From assembly GCA_025517465.1 (NCBI GenBank), contig JAOPKE010000014.1:1-41706 (forward strand): DNA of 41,706 nucleotides. The letters run 5' to 3'. Position 1 is the stretch's first letter. Every line of letters starts with the position of its first letter. Origin of the DNA: Halobacteria archaeon HArc-gm2 (lineage in GTDB: Archaea; Halobacteriota; Halobacteria; Halobacteriales; Haloarculaceae). The notes under the pieces are model-generated. The model worked only from the letters and a program-made list of their open reading frames with translations. It had not been told where the DNA came from and made no database searches. This document shows positions 1 through 8,450 of the stretch, one piece after another. The position numbers and the translations under genes were made by a program.

Positions 1-57
1 CGCAGCGTTAGATACTCGTGAAAATCACGCACCGACAGACCGATCCTACAGAGCAGA

Positions 58-220
58 ATGAAAGGGCGAGGCACGCTCGACGACGCACGGCGACGCAAGC
101 ACTGGAGTGAGCGGAGCGAACGAAGGGCGCAGCGAGCCGCGCGAGGCGAGCGGGCCGAGGGCTTTCGAGGTGTTCGCAGTCGTACTGGCGACTGTACCAG
201 AGCTAGCCGAAGGCTTTCCA
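58..220. repeat. Solitary arm of the composite dispersed repeat
   Basis: The stretch opens with TGAAAGGGCGAGG, contains CAAGCAC and ends with CCGAGGGCTTTC, followed by a variant CCGAAGGCTTTC near 209-220. The same landmarks in the same order occur in the arms of the larger repeat at 13908-14380 and, inverted, at 41355-41706. The core that separates the two arms in the full copies is not seen here, so this looks like a solo arm or a remnant. No gene is supported in positions 1-302; the short open frames here are GC-rich shadows. Confidence 0.6.
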
Positions 221-302
221 CAGACACCCCCGAAAATCGCCACACAGAACAGAGATTTCACACCATGTGACGAGCGTCCGACGCAGCTTTTTGTAGCCGC
301 CC

Positions 303-587
303 GTGGTACTCACTAGCGTGTCCTCGAACGCTTCGACCGCCGAGAGCGGGGTCTCGGCCGAATCAGCCACCATCCCAGGCATCGCCACCGACGAACGCAA
401 CACCAACACCCGGACACAGTTCGACGTCGAACGGGAGATCCTCTGTAACTACATCGAGGAACTGGAGCGGGAACTCGTCCGCGAACGCCAGCGGAGAGAC
501 CAGGTCGTCGACCACTACGAGCAGTTGCTGGACGCCGAGCGACAGACGGAACAGAAATCGATGAGCTTGCTGGAGCGACTCTTCTGA
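303..587 (+). CDS. Hypothetical coiled-coil small protein
   Basis: A 94-residue protein of unknown function. The first 40 residues are Ser/Thr/Ala-rich and low complexity. Residues about 41-90 are highly charged and heptad-like (rich in E, R, L and Q), so they are predicted to form a single coiled coil, ending in LLERLF. The GTG at 303 gives the longest product; a second GTG at 318 is equally possible because no clear TATA spacing decides between them. The protein has no signal peptide or membrane segment. It may be a multimerising or scaffold protein, but nothing visible gives it a specific role. Confidence 0.55.
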   Translation: MVLTSVSSNASTAESGVSAESATIPGIATDERNTNTRTQFDVEREILCNYIEELERELVRERQRRDQVVDHYEQLLDAERQTEQKSMSLLERLF

Positions 588-816
588 CTGGCCGTCGAAC
601 GATTTTACCGGAAGATCCAACTCTCGTCACCGGGCGTAGTGAGCGAACCACTGTCCAGTGACGAGGCCGAAGAAGCCCGTGGCGAAATCGGCGGATGTCT
701 TCCCAGTACTGTTGTTGAGGGTTTCCAGTTTTGAGAAGCCGGACAAAAATTCTCGTAAAGTAAGAGCGGAGCGATTCGATTGCTACCCTAGAGTCGGTGG
801 AAGCAAGAGCATCCGA

Positions 817-1311
817 TCAAAACGGACCCTGGAAAGATCGCTTGGTCCTGGAAAGGAGGTTTACCACCTCAACTGGTAATGGAAAGGTATCGAGGGGAAC
901 CGTTCTATCTTTTAGCACCAATAGGACTTTCGAGTTCACCAAAATACCACCGGCAATAGCCACAAGAAGCCAAACCCAGTGTGCTCTGAATAAGTAAAAA
1001 AGTACCATTGCTAAACCAACAGTCCCCGATGAAAACGTGAAGAACGCTATCTCGTAGTATTCAACACACAGTTCTTCTGATAAAATGTAGAATCCGAACC
1101 CTACCGTTCCCATCAGTAGTCCCAATACTGCGTATACGATAACGACGATATGTGTCTGTGGGAGTGTTAGAAGAAACGAAAATAATGCGATAGAGTTGGA
1201 AAACACGGTTAGACGACTTATATAGTGCTGTTCAACGAAAAAGCCGATGAGCAGAAGCGATAGTATTGGGAGATAGGTCGTGAGCCATTCTAGGAATAGA
1301 CTCAATTGCAT
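817..1311 (-). CDS. Hypothetical multi-pass membrane protein, AT-rich
   Basis: A 164-residue protein with about five hydrophobic segments (roughly 5-26, 35-50, 54-77, 86-106 and 110-131) and a short basic C-terminal tail. No family is recognised. Base composition is far more AT-rich than the surroundings: codons such as AAA, AAT, TTA and ATA are frequent, while neighbouring genes almost always end codons in G or C. The protein also lacks the acidic bias of its neighbours. Both facts suggest recent horizontal acquisition. The ATG at 1311 is the first start in the frame. It lies downstream of serA on the same strand but has its own AT-rich upstream region. Confidence 0.6.
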   Translation of the reverse strand: MQLSLFLEWLTTYLPILSLLLIGFFVEQHYISRLTVFSNSIALFSFLLTLPQTHIVVIVYAVLGLLMGTVGFGFYILSEELCVEYYEIAFFTFSSGTVGLAMVLFYLFRAHWVWLLVAIAGGILVNSKVLLVLKDRTVPLDTFPLPVEVVNLLSRTKRSFQGPF

Positions 1312-1453
1312 AACCCTTCATTTTCTTTGAAGGACTTTATCCTTATTCCGAGGATCTGTCAACAGACCACCTGGAATTGTAGCTATTCAGGGACTTAACG
1401 GGGGAGCGAGTCAACGAAACAGTTTGAGCCTTAGTTTCGAGATCGTGATCCAG

Positions 1454-1465
1454 CTTATATAACCG
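1454..1465. promoter_or_regulatory. TATA-like element between serA and the AT-rich gene
   Basis: The sequence CTTATATAACC lies just past the serA stop codon. On the minus strand it reads TTATATAAG and could serve a transcript entering the membrane-protein gene about 145 bp downstream. On the plus strand it would fire antisense into serA. Orientation cannot be decided from the sequence. Confidence 0.3.
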
Positions 1466-1470
1466 CTCTT

Positions 1471-3057
1471 TCAGGCGCCGTTGAGCGAGATGTGCTTCGT
1501 CTCGATGATGCGCTCGTCGTCGTTGAGTCGGGCGAGCACCTCGTCGGTGGGCTCCTCGTCGAGGTTGTACACCGAAAGCGCTTCACCACCGATGGTGCCG
1601 CGGCCGTTGAACATCCCCGCGATGTTGATGCCGCCCTCGCCCAGCACCGTTCCGATGAAGCCGATGACGCCGGGGGCGTCCTCGTTGCGGGCGACGAGCA
1701 TGTGACCGTGGGGGATGGCGTCGACGCGGTAGCCGTCGATGCGGACGATGCGCTCGTCGTCGCCGGCGAACTGGGTGCCGCTGACCTTGACGCTCTCCTC
1801 GCCGTCGCCGACTTCGACGGTGATGAGGCTCTGGAAGTCCTCGGCCTGGTTGGTCTTGGTCTCGGTGACCTCGATGCCGCGGTTCTCGGCGATGCCCTGG
1901 GCGTTGACGCCGTTGACGCTGCCGACGAGGGGTTCGAGGACGCCCTTGAGCGCGCTGGCGGTGACGAGTTCGACGTCTTCCTCGGCGATGTCGCCGGCGT
2001 AGGTGACGTTGACGTTCTCGACGCGGCCGTCGAACAGCTGGACGGCGACCTTGCCGGCGGTCTCCGTCAGGCCGATGTAGGGCCGGATGCGGCCGAAGAC
2101 GGCCTCGTCGACGGAGGGCGCGTTGAGTGCGTTGACGACCGGTTCGTCCTCGAAGGCGGCCAGAATCTGGTCGGCCGTGGAGGTGGCGACGCCCACCTGG
2201 GCGGCCTCCGTCGAGGCGCCGAGGTGGGGCGTCACGATGATGTCGTCGACGTCCAGCAGCGGGCTGTCCGCGGGGAGGGGCTCCTCCGCGAAGACGTCGA
2301 TGGCGGCGCCCTTGAGGACGCCGTCCTCGACGGCCTCGGCGAGGGCAGGCTCGTCGATGATACCGCCGCGGGCGCAGTTGACGACGTAGCCGCCCTCCAG
2401 CTGGGCGAGTTCCGCCTCGCCGATCATGTCCTCCGTTTCGGGCGTGAGCGGCGTGTGGATGGTGAGGAAGTCGGCGGCGGCGAGACAGTCGTCGAGGTCC
2501 TCGACGAGTTCGGCGTTGAACTGCTCGGCGCGCTCCTCGCTGATGTAGGGGTCGAACGTGACGACGTCCATCCCCAGATTACCGAGGCGCTTGGCGACTT
2601 CCTGGCCGACGCGGCCGAAGCCGACGACGCCGAGCGTCTTGTTGTTGACCTCGGTGCCGAGGTAGTCGCCCTTGGCCCACTCGCCGTCCTTCAGGCGGTC
2701 GTGGGCCTGCGGGATAGAGCGGGCGGTGGCGAAGGCCATCGCGACGGAGTGTTCGGCGGCGGCGCGAACGTTGCCCTCCGGCGCGTTGGCGACGATGACG
2801 CCGTGGTCGGTGGCGGCGTCGATGTCGATGTTGTCGACGCCGATGCCGGCCCGGCCGACGATGACGAGGTCCGGCGCGGCGGCCAGGACTTCCTCGGTGA
2901 CTTCGGTGCCCGAACGGACGATCAGCGCGTTGGCGTCGGCGACTGCGTCCAGCAGTGCCTCTCCTTCCACGTCGTAGGCAGTCTCGACGTCGTGGCCCGC
3001 CTCCCGCAGGCGGTCCAGACCCGCGTCAGCGATCGGATCGGTAACGAGTACGTTCAT
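1471..3057 (-). CDS. serA: D-3-phosphoglycerate dehydrogenase
   Basis: Catalyses the first committed step of serine synthesis, oxidising 3-phosphoglycerate to 3-phosphohydroxypyruvate with NAD. The 528 residues match the long form of the enzyme: a substrate/nucleotide-binding part at about 1-315 with the Rossmann signature GFGRVG at 146-151, catalytic Arg230 (NCARGG), Glu259 (DVFAEEP) and His278 (TPHLGAS), then an intervening regulatory domain and a C-terminal ACT domain at about 455-528, normally the site of serine feedback inhibition. The ATG at 3057 is preceded by a TATA-like GTTATCCC about 26 nt upstream, fitting a leaderless transcript. serB, the last step of the pathway, lies about 29 kb away. 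Confidence 0.97.
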   Translation of the reverse strand: MNVLVTDPIADAGLDRLREAGHDVETAYDVEGEALLDAVADANALIVRSGTEVTEEVLAAAPDLVIVGRAGIGVDNIDIDAATDHGVIVANAPEGNVRAAAEHSVAMAFATARSIPQAHDRLKDGEWAKGDYLGTEVNNKTLGVVGFGRVGQEVAKRLGNLGMDVVTFDPYISEERAEQFNAELVEDLDDCLAAADFLTIHTPLTPETEDMIGEAELAQLEGGYVVNCARGGIIDEPALAEAVEDGVLKGAAIDVFAEEPLPADSPLLDVDDIIVTPHLGASTEAAQVGVATSTADQILAAFEDEPVVNALNAPSVDEAVFGRIRPYIGLTETAGKVAVQLFDGRVENVNVTYAGDIAEEDVELVTASALKGVLEPLVGSVNGVNAQGIAENRGIEVTETKTNQAEDFQSLITVEVGDGEESVKVSGTQFAGDDERIVRIDGYRVDAIPHGHMLVARNEDAPGVIGFIGTVLGEGGINIAGMFNGRGTIGGEALSVYNLDEEPTDEVLARLNDDERIIETKHISLNGA

Positions 3058-3079
3058 GTGCGTGGAATCTGTGGGGGAA

Positions 3080-3090
3080 GGGATAACGCT
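3080..3090 (-). promoter_or_regulatory. TATA box of serA
   Basis: On the minus strand GCGTTATCCC sits about 26 nt before the serA ATG, the spacing expected when transcription starts at or next to the start codon, as is usual for haloarchaeal leaderless mRNAs. Confidence 0.45.
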
Positions 3091-3099
3091 TGTTTTTCG

Positions 3100-3264
3100 G
3101 CCGGGGCTGAGCGCAGCGAAGGCCCGGCGAACGGGCGAGCGGGAGCGAACGCAGTGAGCGACACGCGAGCCGGCTGGGGCCGAACGGAGTGAGGAACCTC
3201 CGAAGGGCGAACGGGGAGGAACGACCCGTGAGCAGCGAGGCGCCGAGCGGAGCGAGGAGCCTCG
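3100..3264. repeat. Hairpins with GA...GA caps upstream of serA
   Basis: Two well-formed hairpins frame this stretch. The first pairs GCCGGGGCT (3100-3108) with AGGCCCGGC (3120-3128), 8 of 9 pairs, around the cap GAGCGCAGCGA. The second pairs CGAGGCGCC (3236-3244) with GGAGCCTCG (3256-3264), 8 of 9 pairs, around GAGCGGAGCGA. Between them are two more cap sequences, GAACGCAGTGA (3147-3157) and GAACGGAGTGA (3182-3192), with only short flanking pairing. The 3058-3414 interval has no supported gene. Confidence 0.7.
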
Positions 3265-3414
3265 ACAATACGAGCGGGAGCGGAGCGGTCGCAGAGCGAC
3301 CGCGTTTGCTCGAACGGAGAACTCCCGGGAAGGAACGCGACGTGTGCCTGGCGACGGCCGTCGCTCCGCTGGCAGCGCCCCACAGCGGAGTGGTAACCGA
3401 TGGGATGGACCGAC

Positions 3415-5616
3415 TCACTCGACGTCGGCCCGGTCGAAGAGGTCAGTCAACAGCGATCCCTCGGCCTTGCGGAGGTGGGCGTGTAGCGTCGGGGCAGTGA
3501 TGTCGAGCGAGTCGGCGACGTCTTCGGCCGTCGAATCCCGGGGCCAGTTGAAGTAGCCGGCGCGGTACGCGGCCTCGATGACCTCCCGCTGGCGGTCGGT
3601 GAGACCGGCCAGTCCCGCGTCCCGGATGCCGGCGGGTTCCTCCAGCGGGCCGGTGCGCTCTCGCTTGGCGACGACGACGGCGTCGGGGTACTGCCGGTCG
3701 AGGTGGTCGGTCAGGGCCCGAACGTTCGCGTCGGCGGGAACCTCGACCTCGTAGGTGGCCCGGTCGTCGTCCGTCCGGGCGGCCTGGACCGCGCTGCCGA
3801 ACTCCAGGAGGGTACCGAGGAGCGACTCCCCCGCCACGGACCACTCCACGAGCCCGTCGGTCTCGCCGTCGCGAATGGTCCGGACCGACCCGGGAACGCG
3901 AGAGTCGAGCGCCGCCGACACCATCGCACCGGGCGCGCCCGTGACGTGCACGTACGCGAGGTGGTCCTCGGCGGTTGCAGGGACGAATCCGGAGACGGTG
4001 AGGTCGGCGCCGGTGGCGGCCGCAGTCGCGGCGAGGGGGTCCGACTCGGCAGGGTGTTCGAGTTCGAGTTCGATGATGGACTCCGCCGACAGCAGGCGTC
4101 GGGTCTCGACTGCGTTGATGGCGTGGCCGATGCTCTCCCCGAGTTCTCCGAGGACGGCGCGTTCCCGGTCGCTCACGTCAGCGCGCTCGGTGTCCAGCCC
4201 GAGCACGCCGTACACCGTGCGGCCGTAGCCGACCGGGACGACGACCCAGGTACCGTCGTCGGTCTCGGCCGTGGGGACGGCGCCTTCGTCTTCTGCCCGG
4301 GACACGCGGCCCAGGACGTCGCCGTCGAGGGCGTCGTCGAGCGCTGGTGGGGCGGGGCCGGTGTGGTCGCCGGCGACAGTCCATCTGTCGGCGTCGCCGG
4401 TCCAGGTCGCGACGTCCGCGATACAGGCCGTCCGGTAGAGGTCGGACTCCACCACGCGGTCGGAGACGGTGCGCTCGATCCGCTCGCGGGAGGGGGCCGA
4501 GACGAGCGCCTGATTCACGCCTCGAATGACGGCGTTCAGGTCGTTGAGCGTGGCGAGTTCGTCGCGGTGGGCGGCCAGCTCGCGCTCGCGCTCGAACCGG
4601 GCGGTCACGTCGTAGTAGACGAGCGTGTTCCCGATCTGGCGGTCGTGGCGGTCGACGATCGGCGATATGCGGACCTCGTAGACGCTGTCTTCGAGTTCGA
4701 TCTCCGCCAGGGCGTCCTCGGCGCCGAAGTCGATCCGCGACTCGTCGACGAACGACCGGGCCGGTTTGCCCAGCGCCGCCCCCGGGTCGTAGCCCAGTAT
4801 CTCGCCGGCAACGGCGTTACTGTAGACGATTCGGTGGGCGTTGTCGACGATGACGACGCCGGCGTCGAGCTGTGAGATCGCGGCGTTGCGACCGAGCTGG
4901 CGCGTCGCGGGCACGAGGTCGAACAGCTGGCGGCGAAACAGGGCGTAGCCGAACGCGAGGCCGGTGACGGTGAAGGCGTAGGGCGTCAGGTCGATCGTCT
5001 GGCCGGGTTCGAGGAACACGATGTCGAGGACGTTCGCGACGAACGGCGTCGCGATCCCGAGCAAGAGGAGGACGGACTGGTCGGTGTACAGGTAATCGGA
5101 GACGAAGACGAGTCGGACGAGCAGGGCGACGGCCACGGCTATCAGCACGTACGTGTAGAGCGTGTGGACCCAGAAGCCCGGACCGTAGGTGAACTCGACG
5201 AGCGCGAGGCCGTCGACGTCGAGGACCCGGACCTCGGTCCACATCAGACGGTGCCACGGATTCGTCCAGAACGCGAGGACGGAGAGAGTCGGAAAGACCC
5301 CCAGCAGCGCGACGCTCCGGCGCGTCACGTACTGGTCGTGGCCGGTGTAGGCCAGCGCGAAGAGGAACAGCCAGAGGTGCAGCGTCGTCCCGATCCACTG
5401 GACGTCCTCCCAGAACAGCCGCCAGGCGGGCTGAGGCGTCAACAGGGCGATGGCGTACCCACCCGACCAGATCGACAGCGAGACCATCAGGAGGGCGAAC
5501 GGCACGGCACCCGGTTCGCGCCGATGCCGGGAGGCGTAGCCCGCGAGCGCTGACATGATACCCGTGCAGGCGACCAACAGCGCGACGAAGAGCCAGCCCC
5601 TAGTGGTGACTACCAT
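3415..5616 (-). CDS. Membrane-bound PAS/GAF sensor with bacterio-opsin-activator HTH
   Basis: A 733-residue regulator. Residues 1-220 carry about seven hydrophobic segments typical of the histidine-kinase N-terminal 7TM sensor. A PAS domain follows (about 240-345; 'DAGVVIVDNAHRIVYSN'), then a GAF-like domain (about 355-510), a Bat-type region (about 520-665) and an HTH_10 DNA-binding domain (about 672-725; 'LTDRQREVIEAAYRAGYF'). No histidine-kinase or ATPase domain is present, so the likely mode is direct signal-dependent DNA binding while tethered to the membrane. Bat is the family prototype, controlling bacterio-opsin, but no opsin gene is in this window. ATG at 5616. Targets are unknown. 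Confidence 0.88.
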   Translation of the reverse strand: MVVTTRGWLFVALLVACTGIMSALAGYASRHRREPGAVPFALLMVSLSIWSGGYAIALLTPQPAWRLFWEDVQWIGTTLHLWLFLFALAYTGHDQYVTRRSVALLGVFPTLSVLAFWTNPWHRLMWTEVRVLDVDGLALVEFTYGPGFWVHTLYTYVLIAVAVALLVRLVFVSDYLYTDQSVLLLLGIATPFVANVLDIVFLEPGQTIDLTPYAFTVTGLAFGYALFRRQLFDLVPATRQLGRNAAISQLDAGVVIVDNAHRIVYSNAVAGEILGYDPGAALGKPARSFVDESRIDFGAEDALAEIELEDSVYEVRISPIVDRHDRQIGNTLVYYDVTARFERERELAAHRDELATLNDLNAVIRGVNQALVSAPSRERIERTVSDRVVESDLYRTACIADVATWTGDADRWTVAGDHTGPAPPALDDALDGDVLGRVSRAEDEGAVPTAETDDGTWVVVPVGYGRTVYGVLGLDTERADVSDRERAVLGELGESIGHAINAVETRRLLSAESIIELELEHPAESDPLAATAAATGADLTVSGFVPATAEDHLAYVHVTGAPGAMVSAALDSRVPGSVRTIRDGETDGLVEWSVAGESLLGTLLEFGSAVQAARTDDDRATYEVEVPADANVRALTDHLDRQYPDAVVVAKRERTGPLEEPAGIRDAGLAGLTDRQREVIEAAYRAGYFNWPRDSTAEDVADSLDITAPTLHAHLRKAEGSLLTDLFDRADVE

Positions 5617-5877
5617 GGTTCGACCTCGGCGTGTGTGTCAGTTTCGTCCCGATCGTTCCGTCCATAGTGATCGCTCGTATTGAGGATTGCGCGAGTGGTG
5701 AAATAATTTGGCCAATTATCGGTCTCAATCACGGTAGCACATCCAGCAGCGGATTCGACGTCGCTGCAGTACGTCGGTTCAGACCATCGACGGGCGTGAA
5801 CCGGCGTACCGCCGGCGAGGGGCGCCCTCGAATAGCCCTCCTCCGGCAGGGCGACACCGTATGCGAGGACGCGGGGA

Positions 5878-7455
5878 TCACGACCTGACTTCGAGCCCAC
5901 CGGTCGTCCTGCTGCTCATGCCGACGCCGCCCCCGAGCCAAGCGAGAAACGGGTTGTTCCCGGTGAGAAATGGGTTGTTGCCGGTGAGAAACGGATTGTT
6001 GCCAGTGAGAAATGGATTGTTCCCGGTGAGAAACGGGTTGTTCCCGGTGTCGAACAGGGGGACGCGCTGGATTCCCGCAGCGATGACCACGTCGTCCGGC
6101 GACACGCGGGCGAGATTGACGACAGTGACCCAGGGATGGGCCTCGCCAGAGACGACACCGACGAACGTCGCGGTCTCGGCCGACTGGCCCAGGATCGAGT
6201 GGCCGTCGGCCCAGTTCGAGATCGGTTCCGGCGGGCTCTCGGAACCGCCCTGCGACTCCGATTCGAGATCCACCGCCGTCGGTCCGGCGATCCACTCCAC
6301 GGATCCGGCGTCCGTGGCCCCGGCGGTTCGGAGCATCTCGCGGGCGGCGTCGTGACGGAGGAGCTCCCCGAAGGGCATCTCCGTCAGTGGATTGCCGGAC
6401 TGGCCGGCGAGCGACGCGTTCGGCGTCGCGAGGGTGGCGAATCCGTACGACTGCCCGCCCATCGGCGCCGGAAAAGTCGTCGTGTCCGCCGCGTCCAATC
6501 GGTCGCTCCCCGTCGCGACGTCTCCGGGGACGACGTAGACGGTGTTCGGATCGGTTGAGTCGAACGTGTCACCCGACTCGATCCGCTCGCCGGGTGACTC
6601 CGATTCAGACCGGCCAAACGCGTTCGCCTGGGAGAACGCCTTCGACTCGCCGTGCAACACCACGACGCGGAGGTCCCTCGGGTCCTCGGGCGCCCGCTGC
6701 GACCCAGGATACCACGGCGACCCCGAGTCCCACTTCGACCCCGGATACCACTTCGAGTCCGGGAACCACGCCGGACCGGGAACCTCGAACCCGCTCGCCT
6801 GGACGGTCACCTCGTCGGCGTCAATCGCGCTCCCGTCGAACATCGCGAGAGTCAGGGCCGCGGGGACCGTCGATTCGCCGAACGCCTGCTCCGGGATCAG
6901 GAGGGTCGCCTTCGACGGGTCCGCGAAGACCGACGCATCGCTTCCCACCGCGAGCCGGTCGAGTCCGAAGTCGGCGGCGTTGCCAAGCGCCGGTATCGAC
7001 CGCCGAGTCCCCGTCTGGTCGGAGAGCGCCCCGACGCCACCACCGCCTCCGAGTGTCGCCGCCTGCTGAGCGCCGGGTACGGAGCCGTCGGGAGCGCGCA
7101 GCGTCGCAGACCCGGATCCAGGCGTGGAGAGGGTAGCGAGGGCGGCTTCGAGGAGCGTCGGCTCCGACAGTGGCGAACGTCCGTAGACGGCGATCCGGTT
7201 CGTGATGGTGACCTCGCGGTCGACCGAGTCGATGGTCCGGACGACCGTCGGCGACTCCCGCGCCACCTCGGTCATTCCGAGTTCCGTCTGGGCACCGTCG
7301 GGGAGTATCACCGGATCGGCCTCGAACTCCGTACCGGCGAGCTCGCCACAGCCGGCTATCCCGGCGGTCGCACCGACGCCACAGGCGGCCAGAAACGCCC
7401 GACGTGATCGTTTCCACTGTGCTCCGGTCCGCGTCGCCCTGTCTTTTCGTCGCAT
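5878..7455 (-). CDS. Tat-exported lipoprotein with TGNNPFL repeats (DUF6517-like)
   Basis: A 525-residue surface protein. The N-terminus has a twin-arginine motif (SRRAFLAA) and a lipobox ending at Cys36 (IAGC), so it is predicted to be folded before export and lipid-anchored. Residues 41-92 resemble the start of the haloarchaeal DUF6517 lipoproteins (an assignment from memory). Two internal repeats stand out: a six-residue Trp repeat W-x-x-x-S-x, four times at about 230-253, and a seven-residue TGNNPFL repeat, five times at 470-504. A Gly-rich tail follows. The function is unknown; the repeats suggest a binding or assembly surface. It lies upstream of the HTH regulator on the same strand with a 261-bp gap. 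Confidence 0.8.
   Translation of the reverse strand: MRRKDRATRTGAQWKRSRRAFLAACGVGATAGIAGCGELAGTEFEADPVILPDGAQTELGMTEVARESPTVVRTIDSVDREVTITNRIAVYGRSPLSEPTLLEAALATLSTPGSGSATLRAPDGSVPGAQQAATLGGGGGVGALSDQTGTRRSIPALGNAADFGLDRLAVGSDASVFADPSKATLLIPEQAFGESTVPAALTLAMFDGSAIDADEVTVQASGFEVPGPAWFPDSKWYPGSKWDSGSPWYPGSQRAPEDPRDLRVVVLHGESKAFSQANAFGRSESESPGERIESGDTFDSTDPNTVYVVPGDVATGSDRLDAADTTTFPAPMGGQSYGFATLATPNASLAGQSGNPLTEMPFGELLRHDAAREMLRTAGATDAGSVEWIAGPTAVDLESESQGGSESPPEPISNWADGHSILGQSAETATFVGVVSGEAHPWVTVVNLARVSPDDVVIAAGIQRVPLFDTGNNPFLTGNNPFLTGNNPFLTGNNPFLTGNNPFLAWLGGGVGMSSRTTGGLEVRS
5944..6048 (-). repeat. Five tandem 21-bp units encoding TGNNPFL
   Basis: Five adjacent 21-bp copies with only a few synonymous differences (AAC/AAT and similar) encode an invariant heptapeptide. 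The differences are silent, so the peptide appears to be under selection rather than the DNA being a fresh expansion. It lies in frame inside the lipoprotein gene. Confidence 0.95.
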
Positions 7456-7854
7456 AGGTGGAGCCTAACTGGGACGGTTGTAAATCGCGACGCTACGTAC
7501 CTCGTGTCCCGTCCCACTCCGGTTGCCGTCGTGCGGTTCAGTAGCGAGAGCGGCAGGTCGGCGACGTCGACAGCAGAGCGGTCGCCGGGAGGCAACCTAT
7601 GGCGACTGCCACGTCGCGTTACCAGCGGAACCAGACCCGGCCTCCCCATCCGTCCGCGCTTCGGAGACCAGTCCATACCCGAACGGGACGACGCCGAGGA
7701 CGCGAACGGTAACCGGCATCGCCACGCCCACGGCGGTAGGCGGTCGGCGCGTCCAGTCGTCGGTCTCGCAGCGCGATCGCGCCGCTGCGACTACCCGAAT
7801 CTACCCGTCAGTACCGGTCAGTCGTCGAAAAAATTCGATCGCTCAGAGACGAAC
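7456..7854. other. Intergenic stretch without a supported gene
   Basis: About 400 bp between the lipoprotein start and the microprotein stop. Open frames occur on both strands, but none has a promoter at a sensible distance, acidic composition or a recognisable motif. On the minus strand around 7620-7800 one frame reads a short hydrophobic run and then stops; it could be a decayed gene end, but this is not strong enough to call. Confidence 0.4.
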
Positions 7855-8022
7855 CTACCGCCAGGCCGGTAGCGAGGCGGCGTCGTCGAGGGGGAGCGTC
7901 AGATAGGCGCCGTCCGTCGTTACGTCGGCGATGATGAGCGTATCCTCCTGGCCGGCTTCGACGGAAGCCATGACGTCTGCATCGGTTGCCGCCTCGGTCT
8001 TTGCTACCGTGTTCGACTCCAT
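7855..8022 (-). CDS. Small acidic protein, DUF7556-like
   Basis: A 55-residue protein starting MESNTVAKTEAATDADVM and ending SLPAWR. It is acidic, has no membrane segment, and resembles a small conserved haloarchaeal family I recall as DUF7556; the function is unknown. A strong TATA box (TTATATATG on the minus strand, about 8041-8051) lies about 20-27 nt before the ATG at 8022, which supports a leaderless gene. It is separate from the longer frame that overlaps it in another phase. Confidence 0.72.
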   Translation of the reverse strand: MESNTVAKTEAATDADVMASVEAGQEDTLIIADVTTDGAYLTLPLDDAASLPAWR

Positions 8023-8040
8023 GTATGACAATGTGTAACA

Positions 8041-8051
8041 CCCATATATAA
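8041..8051 (-). promoter_or_regulatory. TATA box of the 55-residue protein gene
   Basis: On the minus strand TCTTATATATGG is a near-ideal archaeal TATA element located about 20-27 nt from the ATG at 8022. It is the clearest promoter element in this part of the window. Confidence 0.65.
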
Positions 8052-8314
8052 GAATACCGGAATCCCGGGACGGGGGTAAGTTTTGCGTCGGACGAACGAC
8101 TGACTCAACGGCATATTGCGGTAATATATGCCCACAACGGGCTTCAGTACCGTCGTGTGAAGTGGTAACAAACCAGAATGTCGCTCACGCGCGCTCGGGA
8201 ACTATCTTGATAGGGCCGCGGATCCGGTCGCGGTGCGGTCTGCAGTGGCGGTTTCGGTGCGGTGACGGTGCAGTGGCGGCGCGGTCGGCACCAGCGCAGC
8301 ACCCGGTTGCGAAC

Positions 8315-8391
8315 GAGCGAAGCGAGTGAACGACCGGTCTTTTTTGGTCCACGTTTTTCGAGGAGTGGTTCGCGAGCAGCGCGAGCCAACC
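8315..8391. repeat. Two GA...GA cap hairpins upstream of the CBS gene
   Basis: The cap GAGCGAAGCGA (8315-8325) is flanked by imperfectly paired arms, with an outer match between CCGG at 8303-8306 and CCGG at 8334-8337. The second cap GAGCAGCGCGA (8374-8384) is flanked by GGTTCGC (8367-8373) and GCCAACC (8385-8391), 6 of 7 paired. The T-rich stretches TTTTTT and GTTTTT between them could act as a transcription terminator. The surrounding 8052-8450 interval contains no supported gene. Confidence 0.55.
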
Positions 8392-8450
8392 CGACGACGA
8401 AAAAGGTGGGAACGGTTAGGACTTTGTACGTGGGGGCGGTGAATCGCAAC

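Noticed and set aside
658-879. 73-codon plus-strand frame upstream of the AT-rich gene
   Set aside because: Basic composition, no promoter, and it overlaps the end of the convincing membrane-protein gene on the other strand.
1492-3192. 566-codon open frame on the plus strand opposite serA
   Set aside because: It mirrors serA codons (GTC/GAC rich antisense) and produces a V/D/G-rich sequence with no domain. serA has complete catalytic motifs on the other strand.
5944-6048. CRISPR-like regular repeats
   Set aside because: The units are directly adjacent without spacers, in frame, and encode an invariant peptide inside a lipoprotein gene.
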